Assembly: GCA_002633025.1 (NCBI GenBank)
Contig: NMRB01001520.1
Span: 95,002-159,001 of the forward strand
Length of the DNA stretch: 64,000 nt
From: Notospermus geniculatus
Lineage: Eukaryota; Nemertea; Pilidiophora; Heteronemertea; Lineidae
Reading direction: 5' to 3'
Every line of letters starts with the position of its first letter. Position 1 is the first letter of the stretch. This document shows positions 30,244 to 41,754 of this stretch, piece by piece. A program made the translations under genes and the position numbers. Under the pieces are notes generated by a model. The model ran no database searches and was not told where the DNA came from. It saw nothing but the letters and a program-made list of their open reading frames with translations.

Positions 30244-30381
30244 CTAAATAAATTTTGCTTTCTTATTCCCGCATTTAGCACATTTCACTAACAAATATTT
30301 TCTACCACTAGATAATTTATGAATAATTGCTTTCCCCTTATTTGGGGTGAATTTTCTACATTTAACACAGTAAACTTCCAT
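30244..30381 (-). CDS. 45-aa zinc-ribbon miniprotein
   Basis: ATG 30381 preceded by CTACTGAATAA; stop at 30244-30246. The frame begins MEVYCVKCRK and ends VKCAKCGNKKAKFI, so it has two CxxC pairs 24-25 residues apart, one zinc ribbon. It resembles the DUF5679-type miniproteins of large DNA viruses and Polintons. It is intact and is the outermost gene at the right end, with its start about 20 bp from the apparent border. Possible role in transcription or DNA binding; not established. Confidence 0.65.
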   Translation of the reverse strand: MEVYCVKCRKFTPNKGKAIIHKLSSGRKYLLVKCAKCGNKKAKFI

Positions 30382-30419
30382 TTATTCAGTAGGAAATATT
30401 TCGGCTGCGTCACCAAACT

Positions 30420-30700
30420 ACAGTATAAGGGTATTGGTTGGGGCCAAGTGGATGATGTGAAAGCTTTTAGGCAGCGGTAGTGCGATTTTGCTACTTTTTA
30501 AACACTTTTCGATGTTTTTTGGCACCTGAAATTTTAGCACTTTTCATGGGAAAATGGTGATTTTTTAGTGTTTTGGCCACTGCCATAACCGATTTCTAGT
30601 CTTCCGTCTGGATCCACCCAATACCTTTATACTAAGGTGAAACCGTCTGACCTCAGCGTCGGAGATTGTACCAACATGAAATACCATTGTTGGAGACACA
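30420..30700. other. Unannotated stretch right of the Polinton
   Basis: AT-rich sequence with many TTTT/AAAA runs and no open frame of interest. It does not continue the Harbinger transposase that stops at the Polinton left border. Confidence 0.4.
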
Positions 30701-30701
30701 C

Positions 30702-31108
30702 GTACACTCATGCCAAAAAGTAAATGGACAGCAGTTTTTCCTGAATGCCTCCAAACCAATGCAGTGTAGGAGGCTGGATCTAACATATGTGATAGTAAAT
30801 TTTCCAGGCCATCTGGTGATATGAAAGTCGAGAAAATCCGATGAAATCCAACTTTGATAGAAGGAATTTTGTAAGATCATGCTTTTAGCTCCTTTTTTAT
30901 CTGCAGGTTTTTGTTAACAAAATTTAGAGCAGTGTATTCCTATAAAAGGTGGACTGCACACCGGATTTTCTCGACTTGCATATCATCAGATAGCCAGGAA
31001 AATTTGCTATCACATACCCGGGTATGTTGGGCCCAGCCTTCTACATTGCATTGGTTTGGAGGTATTCAAGAAAAACTGCTGTCCATTTATTTTTTGGCAT
31101 GAGTGTAC
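30702..31108. repeat. Foldback element, arms about 160 bp
   Basis: GTACACTCATGCCAAAAAG at 30702 is mirrored at 31090-31108. The similarity continues inward (GGACAGCAGTTTTTC, CCTCCAAACCAATGCA, AGTCGAGAAAATCCG) with about 10 percent mismatch. Non-coding. Confidence 0.8.
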
Positions 31109-31299
31109 AATGCATGCCCGATTACTGACACCACTAGATCGCGTTCACGTTATGGTGAATTCACTTCTTAACCAAATATACGCGACTTTTTCACGGGAAC
31201 GATAATGACGTCATTCCCGTTCACGTTTGTCGTTCGCGTTCAAGATCTTAACCTAGCTATTGAACGAAAAACCTAAGCGAGGCTTACCAGTATGAGCCA

Positions 31300-32180
31300 T
31301 TGTCACCAGTCGGCAGTGCGATTTGTTAGCTCACCCGTGAGCTTTTGTCGTCGGTCAGCGTCCGTCGTCCGTCGTTGTCCGTTAGCAGGGCACGTTTCGT
31401 AACCGCTAGAGCTATTGATCTGAATCTTAGTACATATATACCCCTAGGTCAGATGACCTACGACACCAAGTTTCGGTCCGATTCGATTCTTGGCTTGGCC
31501 TCCAGGTGGCCAAAACCAAAAACACAAAAAGTGCAATAACTCCTGAACTAATGACTGGACCTTCTCCAAATTTTTATCATAGGTGTATCTAATTAGGATA
31601 CATAACATATGTAACGGGTTTTTGATTTGACCTACTTTTCAAGGTCACAGAGGTCAAAGTTTGACAAAAGTAACGAACCTGCCACAGTTCTTAATTATTT
31701 CACCGAAAGTCTTCATATCTTGCATAAATATGTATTGGAGGGGTACCTTCAAAAATACCGAGTTTCGGCCCGATCGGACATCCAATATGACCACCAAGTG
31801 GCGTAACCTGAAAATCATCCAAGTGCTAAAACTCAGGAACGGCTTGACCCAGAGTGCTCAAACTTGACATTTACCTCCCTCTTGATGACCTTTACATGCA
31901 CGTCAAATTTCGACCAGATTAAACTTCCAATATGGCCGCCAGGTGGCGTAACCCGAAAATCATCAAATGTGCTATAACTCAGGAACGACTTGACCCAGGC
32001 CAGAGCGCTCAAATGTGCTATATGTGGCTCCCTCTAGATGACCTTTATGCGCATGTGAGGTTTTGGCCCGATCGGACATCCAATATGGCCGCCAGGTGTC
32101 ATAACCCCAAAATCATTGAAGTCCTACAACTTGGGAATGACTTGACCCAGATTACTCATAACTGACATACACCTCTCTCT
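31300..32180. repeat. Degenerate tandem repeat, period about 150 bp
   Basis: The landmark CCAATATGGCCGCCAGGTGGCG recurs with variation at about 31783, 31929 and 32082, and in weaker form near 31500. Each is followed by AAAATCATC, ACTCAGGAACG, TTGACCCAGA and GATGACCTTTA blocks. The head (31335-31390) is a CGTCGTCCGTCGT-type low-complexity tract. Confidence 0.75.
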
Positions 32181-32204
32181 GTCATTACGCTATTATGTTC
32201 AAAC

Positions 32205-32394
32205 GGGTGAGCACATGGTCCATGGACCATTCCATTTACGTTTATCGTCTGCTCGACCAATGCCGATGATGATGACGATGTTGCAGCCGATGATGATGAG
32301 AGAAGGGAGGATTGTTCCAATTATGAGCTGATGCAACATGGAAAGGGGGGGGGGGGATTTCGGGTTTCTTCCACAGTATCGTCGCCATGCCTTG
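32205..32394 (-). pseudogene. GPCR exon 3 remnant
   Basis: The reverse complement starts after a TTCTTCAAG acceptor with GC ATG GC..., as does exon 3 of the intact gene at 49758. At about 32250-32335 it matches that exon's TM5 region (AATTATGAGCTGATG, GATGTTGCAGCCGATGATGAT). A G-run at 32345 replaces part of the sequence. Only about 190 bp remain. Confidence 0.7.
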
Positions 32395-32749
32395 AAGAAA
32401 ACAGAAGGCCAGTTTTCAGTGATCCGAATAACCTAGGCCTAGTTTATACTTTATCCGATACTGCTGATTGGATGGAAAATTCTATTATTCCAAAAATGTT
32501 CTACCAGATAAGTGCGCACGCACCAAATCTGTTTAGAAGTCCCAATTAAAAGTCACAATTCTGATGACTTACCCGGGTATACGTAAAAACCGAGTAAGTG
32601 CACCACTGTCTCTCCGAGGCTTTGGCGAACATTTTGCAAACAAAAACTGTTTATTATGATGAAAAAATACCGAGTAAGTACGAATTTGGCCTTAACTCAT
32701 TTTTTCCAAAGATGTGACTTACAAGGTATTTCCATTGGACGCTAGAAGT

Positions 32750-32860
32750 GCCACCACGAATACTGACCAAATCTATATCTCATGTACTTGAATATGAGCT
32801 GCAGCAACAAATATTCATCGGCCGGACTTTGGCTGGCAGTCAGGCTTCCTGTAGAATCTG
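32750..32860 (-). pseudogene. GPCR exon 1 remnant
   Basis: The minus strand encodes ADEYLLLQLIFKYM, matching SDEYLLMQYVFRYM at the start of TM1 in the intact receptor at 50.7 kb. The frame decays afterwards. It lies 5' of the exon 3 remnant at 32205-32394, so both are probably one dead copy without a recognisable exon 2. Confidence 0.65.
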
Positions 32861-32869
32861 TTACGTTCA

Positions 32870-34400
32870 TCTCAATCGACTCGATTCAATTATTTTCGTT
32901 CTGTTGCTTTCAATAGGCGCGATTAAATTACTTATTAAGAAACTATATAATAAATCACTGAGTTTCTTTATCGAGCTGTTCAATGAATAAGCACTACTCG
33001 GTCTTATTTGTCAAGCCGCTCGATGAACCGTACGTGGATCCAGTGTTATTTATCGAGCTAGCTTGACAAGCAGGCTTCAAAGTCAGCATAGTTCGTCGAG
33101 GTGGCAATAAAAACACGCCTCATCAAAAATATGCATAATGGTGCCAGCGGCGTTTTAAGCCGTTTGTTAGACCAGCTCCAGCTATTCCCTCCAGGTGACA
33201 GTACTGCTCACCCAGGAGGGACCAGCTCCAGACGAAGTATTTTTGTAATCACATCCGGGCACCCGCACCCCCATTCTGGGCGCGCATACCCGGATGTAAA
33301 TTCATACAGAGCTATCGTTAAGTCGGAGCATCGATTCAGCTCCTTCGTTATGTCGAAGGAAAGATGATAAAAATATAGGAAATTATTAAAATGTGAAGAA
33401 TATGTGTCATGAAGCTCGATAACACTAATTTGAGACATTGTTTCAGTTTTTTATTGCAGTACACTGAGAAATACTTACGGCGCGTTTGAATCAACGACTG
33501 TGTGTGAGCGCCACCTGTGGAACCGTTAGCATAACCAGAATGAATGGGTCTGGGGCCACACTCTCATCCAAGCGTAGGAAGCGGAGCGAGATGAGAGTCT
33601 GGCGGTGCGAGACTAGCCGTTTGTTGGCCAAAAAGCAACAGTTCTACCTGTTCTTTTTTATATACACACAGAAATGTTCATCTTGATATTGACGAAGAGC
33701 ACTTTCAAAATCCGTACGCCTAAATGATGTGTATGCAACTCCTTCTCGCCATTTTTTAGAAGGACGTCGACGCCATTTCACCAGAAATCCAATCCGCCAT
33801 TTTTGCCTCCAATTTTACAAGACAAATCTGATTGGCCACTATAATTTGACTTAGGTCACATACATGAATATTAATGAGGACAGCTCTACGTTTAAGCCAA
33901 ATTTTGCGTACTGTTCAGCGAGCTGGGCTTGACGAATAACCACTTCGATAATAAATATTCAATATGATACACTCGATTCAAATACTGTATATTGATAGGC
34001 TATCTTGCTTTCGATAGACGCGATTCAGTTACTTCAATAGACTATGGCTTTCATCGTGATATATTCGATTCAATTACATGTATTTCGAATGACTCGATTC
34101 GGTTTTTTCAGTGGGCCTTTTTCGTCGATTGAAAGTTACCACGTTTCCCATCAACGATCATTGTCCTTACTCAGATACAAGAAAATGCCCTAATAATGGC
34201 GTAATCTTACTGACGACACAGATTTTAGCGCTTTAACAATTTCTTGACGCAAGGACCCTGAACGCCGCGTAGCGGCAAACGCGCGAAGCGCTACTGATCA
34301 ATACCACGGGTCACTCACTCTCATTCCACCTCAGAGACGGGCTCAGGCGAAATGTGATAAATTTACCCAATATGCCGGCGTTACGCGGTGTGAAGGCGGG
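32870..34400. other. Unique-looking stretch without a recognised gene
   Basis: Short ORFs only, none with a domain. The sequence contains several TCGATTCAATTA-type words and dispersed GTTCGTCGA segments. Nothing further can be supported. Confidence 0.4.
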
Positions 34401-34424
34401 TTTTGTTTATGGAGGGCCGGACAA

Positions 34425-34766
34425 GTGTATTTTGGAGTGTCCAAGTCGGGTAGACCGTTGAAAAGTGTTACGGATTATAACTTTGAGGCTGTTTTAGGTT
34501 GGGAGAATTTTATTGCAACGTCATCGGGTCAAAGGTTATTTATCACCGAACGTTTCCGAAGTTCGCCGGTGTATANTGAAATCGAGTTAAGGGCCAGCTG
34601 GCATTGTGAATTTTTGGAACGTCTTGTCAGACTTTGTAAACAAAACATGTCAAAATACCATAAAAGTACAAGTTATATGACGAAAATGAAGGCACCTGTG
34701 GGGTCTATCAGTCAAAAGGAATTGAATGAGACGCGTCTTAGAACGTACTATTTAGCTAATAGCTGA
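34425..34766 (+). CDS. Unrecognised 113-codon reading frame
   Basis: Starts MYFGVSKSGRPLKS and contains one N (34576) and a Cys-bearing stretch WHCEFLERLVRLC. The first 14 residues are faintly like the C-terminal trefoil strand of FGF proteins (VxKxGRPxKG), but the rest does not follow that fold and no exon structure is evident. Could be a chance frame. Confidence 0.15.
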   Translation: MYFGVSKSGRPLKSVTDYNFEAVLGWENFIATSSGQRLFITERFRSSPVYXEIELRASWHCEFLERLVRLCKQNMSKYHKSTSYMTKMKAPVGSISQKELNETRLRTYYLANS

Positions 34767-35746
34767 AACAAAAGACTGGTAGGCCAACTCGGAGCATTTT
34801 CCCAAGAAATGTCAGATTTTGAAGATCAAACAAGATGCGTGTCATAAAGCTCCCAAGTTTTTCAACTTAGCCTACCCCTTTTTATAGCAATATCTTCGAC
34901 AGATATAGAGTACTCCGCACGTGAATTTCATGAATGCTGCCAGATTATCCGGCACAGGGCGGCCATATTGTGACTACTGTGCAGATGACAAAGAAGTCGA
35001 ATATGAACTTCATTCAAATCCATCCAATTTCAAACCAAATCTTCAGATTTAAATTGTGTTCGGAAATATTCTAAACCTCCAGCATTGCATCCCAAAAATG
35101 ACCCATTCTCCAGCAAAATCTTAGTAAACCTCAAGCAAGCTGATAAAATACCCTTGGCAGGTCTGGGTCTCCATCGGTGACAAAGATAGGCCTATCAACG
35201 ATCTCAAGTCCCAAGTCCGGACATAGATGATGCCATTAAAGATCACGAACTCTTTACCCCTATCACAGATTACGGCAGCAGGTGGTTTAGATCGGTAGAT
35301 AGATTATAACAACTGCACGTAACGTTTCTTAAAGACTGAATCATACTGACACCAATGAGCACTTGCACCTACACACCGACACCAGAATACAAGTCCACCA
35401 TGTTTGCATGCAAAATATGGATTAACACCTCAGGAGAGGTCAAAATGGACGAATCGAGAAAATTGCGATTGCATGGTCGGCTTAACCTCGGGACTGCCTA
35501 ATCCTTCAGAACAAACCCTTAAAGGGCAGCCATTGGTTATCCATTCAGAAGGCGAGAACGATTGGGACATGGCTCAATCCGAAAATTTCACCCATTCATT
35601 CGGTATTTGTTTACGGAAACGGCCGACGATGAATGAGAAGCAGCGCCTCAATGTGACGTCAATATGGTAATTGGTAAGAAGTGTCCACTTGACATGACAT
35701 GACATGGTTCAATCCGAAAACTCAGAAGAGAAACTGCTTGGGAATT

Positions 35747-36319
35747 CGAAATACACCCCGGCGAATCGGTATCCTGAGCGCCGAGTCTTCGGCGTGGCAA
35801 GTGCTGATTCCGAGTCCGTGTCTTCCTGAATCCCGCGCAAAATGGCGTCCTCGCCCGAGGGAGGGCCAGAAAAAGATGTTCAAGCTCCCAAATGCCACAG
35901 TAAGTGTAAGATTTTTGCAGTGCATTCGGATCTAGAGTGAATAACCTGCCGTAATCAGTAAGTTGCTTATTTTGAATGTATATGCAGAATACTGTAAATA
36001 TAAGCATCTGATCGCCACGGCCAGCCAGACGGCTGTCAGTAGGCCTACGGCACGCACCAGGCATTCAAAGTTTTTCGCTTCGTGACGCTGTCAAGAGCAA
36101 CCGATTTCTTAATCAATGCTAGCATAATTTGCTACGCATATTGAGATCCGAATGCAAGTGTGATCAAGTAATCTTACCACGCTGATGAAGCAGGAGAGAT
36201 CGCATTCTCATCGCTGTCGTCTCTTTTCGCGCGGGATTTAGGAATACCGTGACTCGGAATCTGCACTTGCCACGCCGAAGACTCGGCGCCCAGGATACTG
36301 ATTCGCCGGGGTGAAATAA
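35747..36319. repeat. Foldback element, arms about 95 bp
   Basis: AATACACCCCGGCGAATC at the left pairs with GATTCGCCGGGGTGAAAT at the right. Inside, GAGTCTTCGGCGTGGCAAGTGC and its inverse are almost perfect. No coding content. Confidence 0.8.
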
Positions 36320-37180
36320 CTAGCCTTCATCCTGTATTCCCCTTCTCACGACTGTTAGGAAGGGAATTTGCTATAGAGGCGTCACCTTCCGGAGAACGGC
36401 CACAACATGGGGAAAGCCCTCCTAAAAATAGTACGGTGACGCAGCCAAATCGGCGTAGTCGACGCCTACCTCCACGCCAGAGCCAATAGAATATTATTGA
36501 AGACCGGAAGAAGTCAATCTGGGCATGCGCAGGAGGCTTCTACTGTAAATTTATCACACTTCAAATGCATTTTTCGAAGTCATCAGATCGAACTTCAGAT
36601 TACCAATAGGTTCAAATTGTTCTAAGCATGTTTATCTATTGCAAGACGTTGACATTATCTTGATTTTATAATACTCAACTGAGAAAAATGCAACCTTCGG
36701 CACTAAAATTCCGGCAGTAAATTTACTGAATCTTGGAATAAGATCGCCGAACAATATTAACGTTATCATGGAGAAGGGAATTCCCGCTGCATATAAACAT
36801 TGTGGTATAGTTGATAGCTGTCACAGGTTTCACCAAATCTTTTCGCCCAAAATACCTATGTTAACTTCTTTGTCTTCAAACCATTGTTTGCCATATTTGG
36901 TAGGAACCAAAGAGTTGTATTGTACGAACGTCTCGTTAATACTGTGGTTTCCTTTTGTACGCCTCGACCATGTCGGCGTGCATGGCTTAATGTGTCAGGG
37001 AATTCCTATTATATTCCAAATAGGGCACCAACCAATCAAATTTCGTTCCGGACCTTTTCCACTACATGCATTGACTTCTAACAGTCGTGTTCTGCAAGGT
37101 GGCAAATTTGGTGTCGATTGAAAAGTATCAGCAGATCGATGTACCACACAGCCAGGAAGATTCTCCGCAACGAAATCTCG

Positions 37181-37601
37181 GGGCCGTATTCAAAAAGGGT
37201 GATCATCGCGCGATTAAGGGTGTTTAGCCTAATCAGCGTACAAATTCTGCATTACACAGGTTAAAGGCCTAGAAAAGCTGTTGTCTGATGACTGTATGGT
37301 GCTTCACCAGAGGCATTTACCCGTAGGATAATCACACGCGTCTGACTATCCTGCGTCTAAGTCCAAGAGGACAAAGGAAATGTTGAACGATCAGGCAGGC
37401 TTGTCTAGAATTTGTCCGAGACTTTCTTTTGTCCTCCCACACAAAGACGCAGGAAAGATAGACGCGTGTGATCATTGTGTGGGTAAATGCCAGAGATCAG
37501 GCAGCATGCAGAAGGCAGAACAATAGTTTCCTAGGCCTTTAACCTGTGTAATGCAGAATTTGTACGCTGATTTGGCTAAACACCCTTTTTGAATACGGCC
37601 C
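37181..37601. mobile_element. GGGCCGTATT-family MITE, copy 1
   Basis: Ends GGGCCGTATTCAAAAAGGGTG and its inverse. Inverted similarity continues through most of its 421 bp (CAGCGTACAAATTCTGCATTA, AGGCCT, CGCGTCT). Non-autonomous, no ORF. No clear target duplication. Confidence 0.8.
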
Positions 37602-37658
37602 TAGGACTTCATAAACTTGTGTTTATAGACTAGTCGAAAGTATGTCATTGAAATGTAC

Positions 37659-38061
37659 GGGCCGTATTTACGAGGCGCGATTAGGCCAACACGCGTGTAG
37701 ATTTATAGTTATTCCTGTTAAGGGCCTAGAAAACCATTGTGTTACTACCTTGTACGCTCCTTGATCGGCAGTATTTACCCACAGGATAACCACAGGCGGT
37801 TAACATTCCTGCGTTTACGTGCATGAGGCTCGAAGAAAAGAGTTGAATAACTCTAAACAAGGCCTGTAGGTTGTTTAAATTTTTCTTTTGTCCTCCTACA
37901 GCTAGACAAAGGAAAGTTAACCACGGGAGATTATCCTGCGTTTAAACGCTGCCGATCAAGCAGCGTACAAGGTAGCAAGACAATGGTTTTCTAGGCCCTT
38001 AACCTGAATAACTATGAAGTTACACGCGTGTTGGCCTAATCGCGCTTCGTAAATACGGCCC
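37659..38061. mobile_element. GGGCCGTATT-family MITE, copy 2
   Basis: Ends GGGCCGTATTTACGAGGCGC and its inverse, flanked by TAC on both sides (3-bp duplication). It is related to copy 1 in overall plan (both carry TTTCTTTTGTCCTCC and CTAGGCC inner blocks), but the tips differ after GGGCCGTATT. It lies only 57 bp from copy 1. Confidence 0.8.
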
Positions 38062-38315
38062 TACATGTATTTGGTTTCGCTGTATTGTGTTTGTAATCCT
38101 GTAGCAAGCCAAGGTATCATTTTCACTGCTATTGTAATTGTGAATAACTCTGCTTTTCAATTGTTCTGCTACTTGTTTTACTTAAACATGCCGTTTCGTA
38201 TAGACCTAATAATCCGGTGTAGGCCTCCATGGACACTAGCAACATTCTCCCGACATTCACAGGATAAGAACGTACTTTGTTATGGTTCCCGATCACTAAG
38301 ATCGGGAACCATATT

Positions 38316-39056
38316 GGGTGGAATTCACCAAGGCATTTTATCGTGCGTGCAATTAAAGACCGATTATCTTATAAACGGAGGATAAACTACCGTTGTCCGC
38401 GGACGGATAAACTACCATTTAAATTGCGATTCAGAACACTCGATCATCGCTGTTTTATCTGCACGCGGACAAACTGGTGTAATCGCTCAAAAAACGCCTG
38501 TTATAGATCATTTTTATGTCATCCGCGCAATGAAATCACGTAACTGGCATTATAGGCGTAGGCTATAAATATAAGCCGATGGTCAAGTGGTCGCACTGCC
38601 AGCATGGGGAAAACGAAGAGGGCTGAAAATTTCACTGCGGAGCAGAAGATGGGCCTCATTTTGGCAATAAGATTGCGGGACTTTCTTCGAAATGGCCGAA
38701 GTATCCTTATGACCAATGCATTACGCGGCCTATCCACAATATGAGCATCAAAATGTCAAAATTATTGCTACTCTTTCTTCCATCCATTATGCAGAAGCAC
38801 ATGACACCTGTTTTTGGCTCCATATTCTGCAATAATATTGGACCGTGGAAAAACCGCTTTAGTCGTGGAGATAAACATACCCTCACGACCGATTAAGTTT
38901 TCTTTTGTTCGTAAAAACGTTTGTTGTCCGCACACAAGATAAATCAATGTTTTGATTTGCTGTTTAACTTCAAGTGTGCGATGATCGTGCGCTTAAGCAC
39001 ATTTGTACGCGTAGAACACTTAAACGACAGATAAAATGCCTTGGTGAATTCCACCC
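38316..39056. mobile_element. Harbinger-like MITE with truncated Myb/SANT-like frame
   Basis: Inverted ends GGGTGGAATTCACCAAGGC / GCCTTGGTGAATTCCACCC, flanked by ATT on each side. The interior holds a 46-codon frame at 38604. Size 741 bp. A 3-bp duplication and a partner-protein N-terminus suggest a deletion derivative of a Harbinger-type element. Confidence 0.65.
38604..38744 (+). pseudogene. Truncated Myb/SANT-like N-terminus inside a MITE
   Basis: MGKTKRAENFTAEQKMGLI has the K-R-x-x-N-F-T-x-E-x-K start seen in Myb/SANT-like proteins of invertebrates, some of which accompany Harbinger transposases. The frame loses similarity after about 25 residues and stops at 46. By position it is comparable to the MADF fragment at 8024 in the other MITE. 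Confidence 0.4.
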
Positions 39057-39889
39057 ATTGTTTTTGGTCATGGTGTCTGTGTATCTGTCTGTGTATCTGT
39101 GTGAGATAATAGGCGCGACGTTATCGATCCGTACAGAAGTAAACAACGCCATGTGCTCTTGCCATGTGGTCCGTTCGCCGTGGCCGTGCGACATTGATAC
39201 ACAATGCAGAATTGTAAACAAACGACACGAGCTTGCCATGTCACACTTCTGTTGAAATTTTATGCTGGGTTTTTCATGAAAAAACGAAACTGTTGGCTGT
39301 GTATCGTGGTGTATACATAATAGGCCTAGAGCAATTGAGCCAGATTCCAACAGGTTTTGACTTTGTCCATTTTTTTGTCATCTTTCTCCCCATAGGCCTA
39401 TCAAAATATTACTAGGCCCCTACCAAGTGTTGCACTACGTAAGGCCAACCTTTGCTCGTGTCTGTCTTTGATTATGCGTGCTGTACATTTTTCTCAAACA
39501 TGCAAAAGAGAATACTGACTGTCACATGTCCTACCTGTCCTTTTAACCCCTGTTTGGCTACTCCACTGCACTCACATTGCTGGGAAATTAATAAGTCGTA
39601 AGATATACTGGCTGTTCCACTCTTATACCCATGAGATGATTCACATAATGAAGGGGAACTCTCTGCAGAGGAGTGTCTTTGCATCTGCATATGGTTGTCT
39701 GTCCGTCGGTCGGTCCGTCCACCCTTCCATATGGAATGCTGAGAGACATTTTGTAATGTACCTGTCCTTTTATTAACTCTTCATTGACTACTCCACTCTG
39801 AGTGAGGGTCTCAGTTCCCTGGGATCACAGAGAATATAGGAGCTTTGGCCTACACTGGCACATGTTGTTTACCTTTCCTTTAACCCTCT

Positions 39890-40140
39890 GTTGACCCACT
39901 TTTATGACCTACTGACCTACTAAAAGACTACTACAGTTAAGGTAGTCATGTTTGGTATCAAACTGAAGCTTATGAAGACTAGATTCTATCTGACCCACTT
40001 TCTTGACCTACTGACCTAATTAAAGACCACGAGGGTTAAGGTAGTCGTGTTTGGTGTCAAACTAAAGCTTATGATGACTAGATTCTATCTGACCCACTTC
40101 CACGACCTACCGACCTACTTAAAGACCACTATACTAAGCT
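39890..40140. repeat. Tandem repeat, period about 99 bp
   Basis: TGACCCACTT recurs at about 39892, 39991 and 40090, with GACCTACTGACCTA, AAGACCAC and AAGCTTATGA.GACTAGATTC blocks between. About 2.5 copies. Confidence 0.75.
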
Positions 40141-41754
40141 ATCGCGTAATTTTGGGCCGTACTTGACGATCGCTGTGGCAGAAGCAATTTGTCTGGTGGC
40201 TGGCCCACAGGTCTGACGACAGGCATTTCGAGAGTTGTGACAGATTCTAAAAGGAACTAGCCCAGCGTAGCTATCCAGGCCGTCAGGCCTCAAGTTTTCT
40301 GTACCTTTTTACCTAGAACCTTTATTACCTAGTACCTTTTTTACCGGTACCTTTTTTACCATACCTTTTTATCTGATCTCTATCAACGTGCCTTGACCTC
40401 TATCAATGTATCATTCATGTACCGGTAGAAGCACCTGTACAGCGGGAACCATACGACATTTACAATGTCATCTTGTTGGATTTGTGAATGTTGCCTAGTG
40501 TGTACTGGGAAAAAACGTTTTCCAACATGTTGTTCAAATATTGCTCTAATTTGTTGGCCAGTGTACAGAGGCAAAAAAGGACATGTTGCTCATGAATGTT
40601 GGAAAATGTTGCCAGTTCACACGCAGCTTAATCCTGTCGTATGTATTCCGATAGAGCAGGCTATTGGGGAAAGGAGAACAATGCACGATGAGATCCAATA
40701 AAGATGTAGCCTGGGCAATAGCAGTTGTCTATTTCACCTATTTTTCAGGACACATTTTCATTGGACCAGTCCGTACATTTCACTCAACTCTAGAAAAAAC
40801 GTTGAGACAGAATCAATGGAATGTGCCAACGACGTTTGTAAGTTGGGTGAAACATGGAGGTATTATAAAGAGAGTGGAGCTGGTGAGTGGTTCCAGAGAT
40901 GTGGCGACCCCCCACCCACCCCCGCCCCCGCCCCCACCCCCANTTGATCTGAGCCACTGACCTAATTGCACCTTGCACCCCTCTGGTTATAAGTAGGCCA
41001 TTCCAATCCTCTATTAGACAAGCAATCATAAACATCAAGGCAAGGGGAATGCATAATGGTTGCGGCCCAACGTTATTATTCATCGGATTTGAAAATTTAA
41101 AAGTGTTTTTGATATTAAAGAATTCTCTATTAAAGTGCATAACTTTGTAACCCATGTAACCTTGGCGCATCATTACTTGACTTGGCCCATTTTCCCGCGT
41201 GACGTATTGTAAGCTGCGTGGCCAGTGCAGAAACACGACGCAGATCGTATATACGCATAGTCGTAAAACCGTAAAACTGGAGTGTAATATTGATAGCGAC
41301 GAAGTTTACTTATGTCGGAATCGTACAAACTCTCTCGAAATGGTAGCAAAGCATAGGGGGATTGTTGGCCAAGGATGGGCGTACCTGGATCAGCGGAGAT
41401 CGTGCGTCTCAGAAATACGATAGGGCCTACATGCGATAAGACAACAAATTTAACCCAATTTCACACGACATTTATTCTTTCTTCTATTACCGGTAGACTA
41501 TCATTATCCCTTTTTTATTTACTAGTGTAATCACTAGGCTTACTTGGCCAATTTGCGCGTTTTGAAGCTTCCCTAGCAACCACCGAGTCGTCGAGTGGTC
41601 GCGTCGCGTCGAGTCGATTACCACAAGCCCTTTGGAACGTGTTGTCTGTTCTAACACTATCATTTTGCTTCAGGACATGGTTACTTTTTTCATCTTTCTC
41701 TAGCTTTTGGGCCTTTCACTCATATCATTAATGTATCTGTATCATATTCATCAC

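Larger units (their letters stand above)
12640..30400. mobile_element. Polinton/Maverick virus-like DNA transposon (degraded copy)
   Basis: About 17.8 kb with the hallmark gene set: protein-primed family B DNA polymerase, retroviral-type integrase with chromodomain, FtsK/HerA-type packaging ATPase and double-jelly-roll capsid protein. Gene blocks run minus, plus, minus. Composition is AT-rich compared with both flanks, and genes are packed nearly end to end. The left border lies at 12636-12680, where Harbinger coding sequence stops. The right border lies just after the miniprotein start at 30381, around 30385-30420. The first and last hundred bases do not match as inverted repeats, so the long terminal repeats of intact elements are missing. 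An insertion of about 1.5 kb (15375-16900) and a 175-bp MITE (27963-28138) interrupt it. Confidence 0.9.

Noticed and set aside
36768-37121. 117-codon plus-strand frame
   Set aside because: No recognisable domain, overlaps another frame of similar length, ends at the edge of a MITE.
40900-40945. C-rich tract with an N as a possible structural element
   Set aside because: Simple sequence; the N indicates assembly uncertainty rather than a feature.
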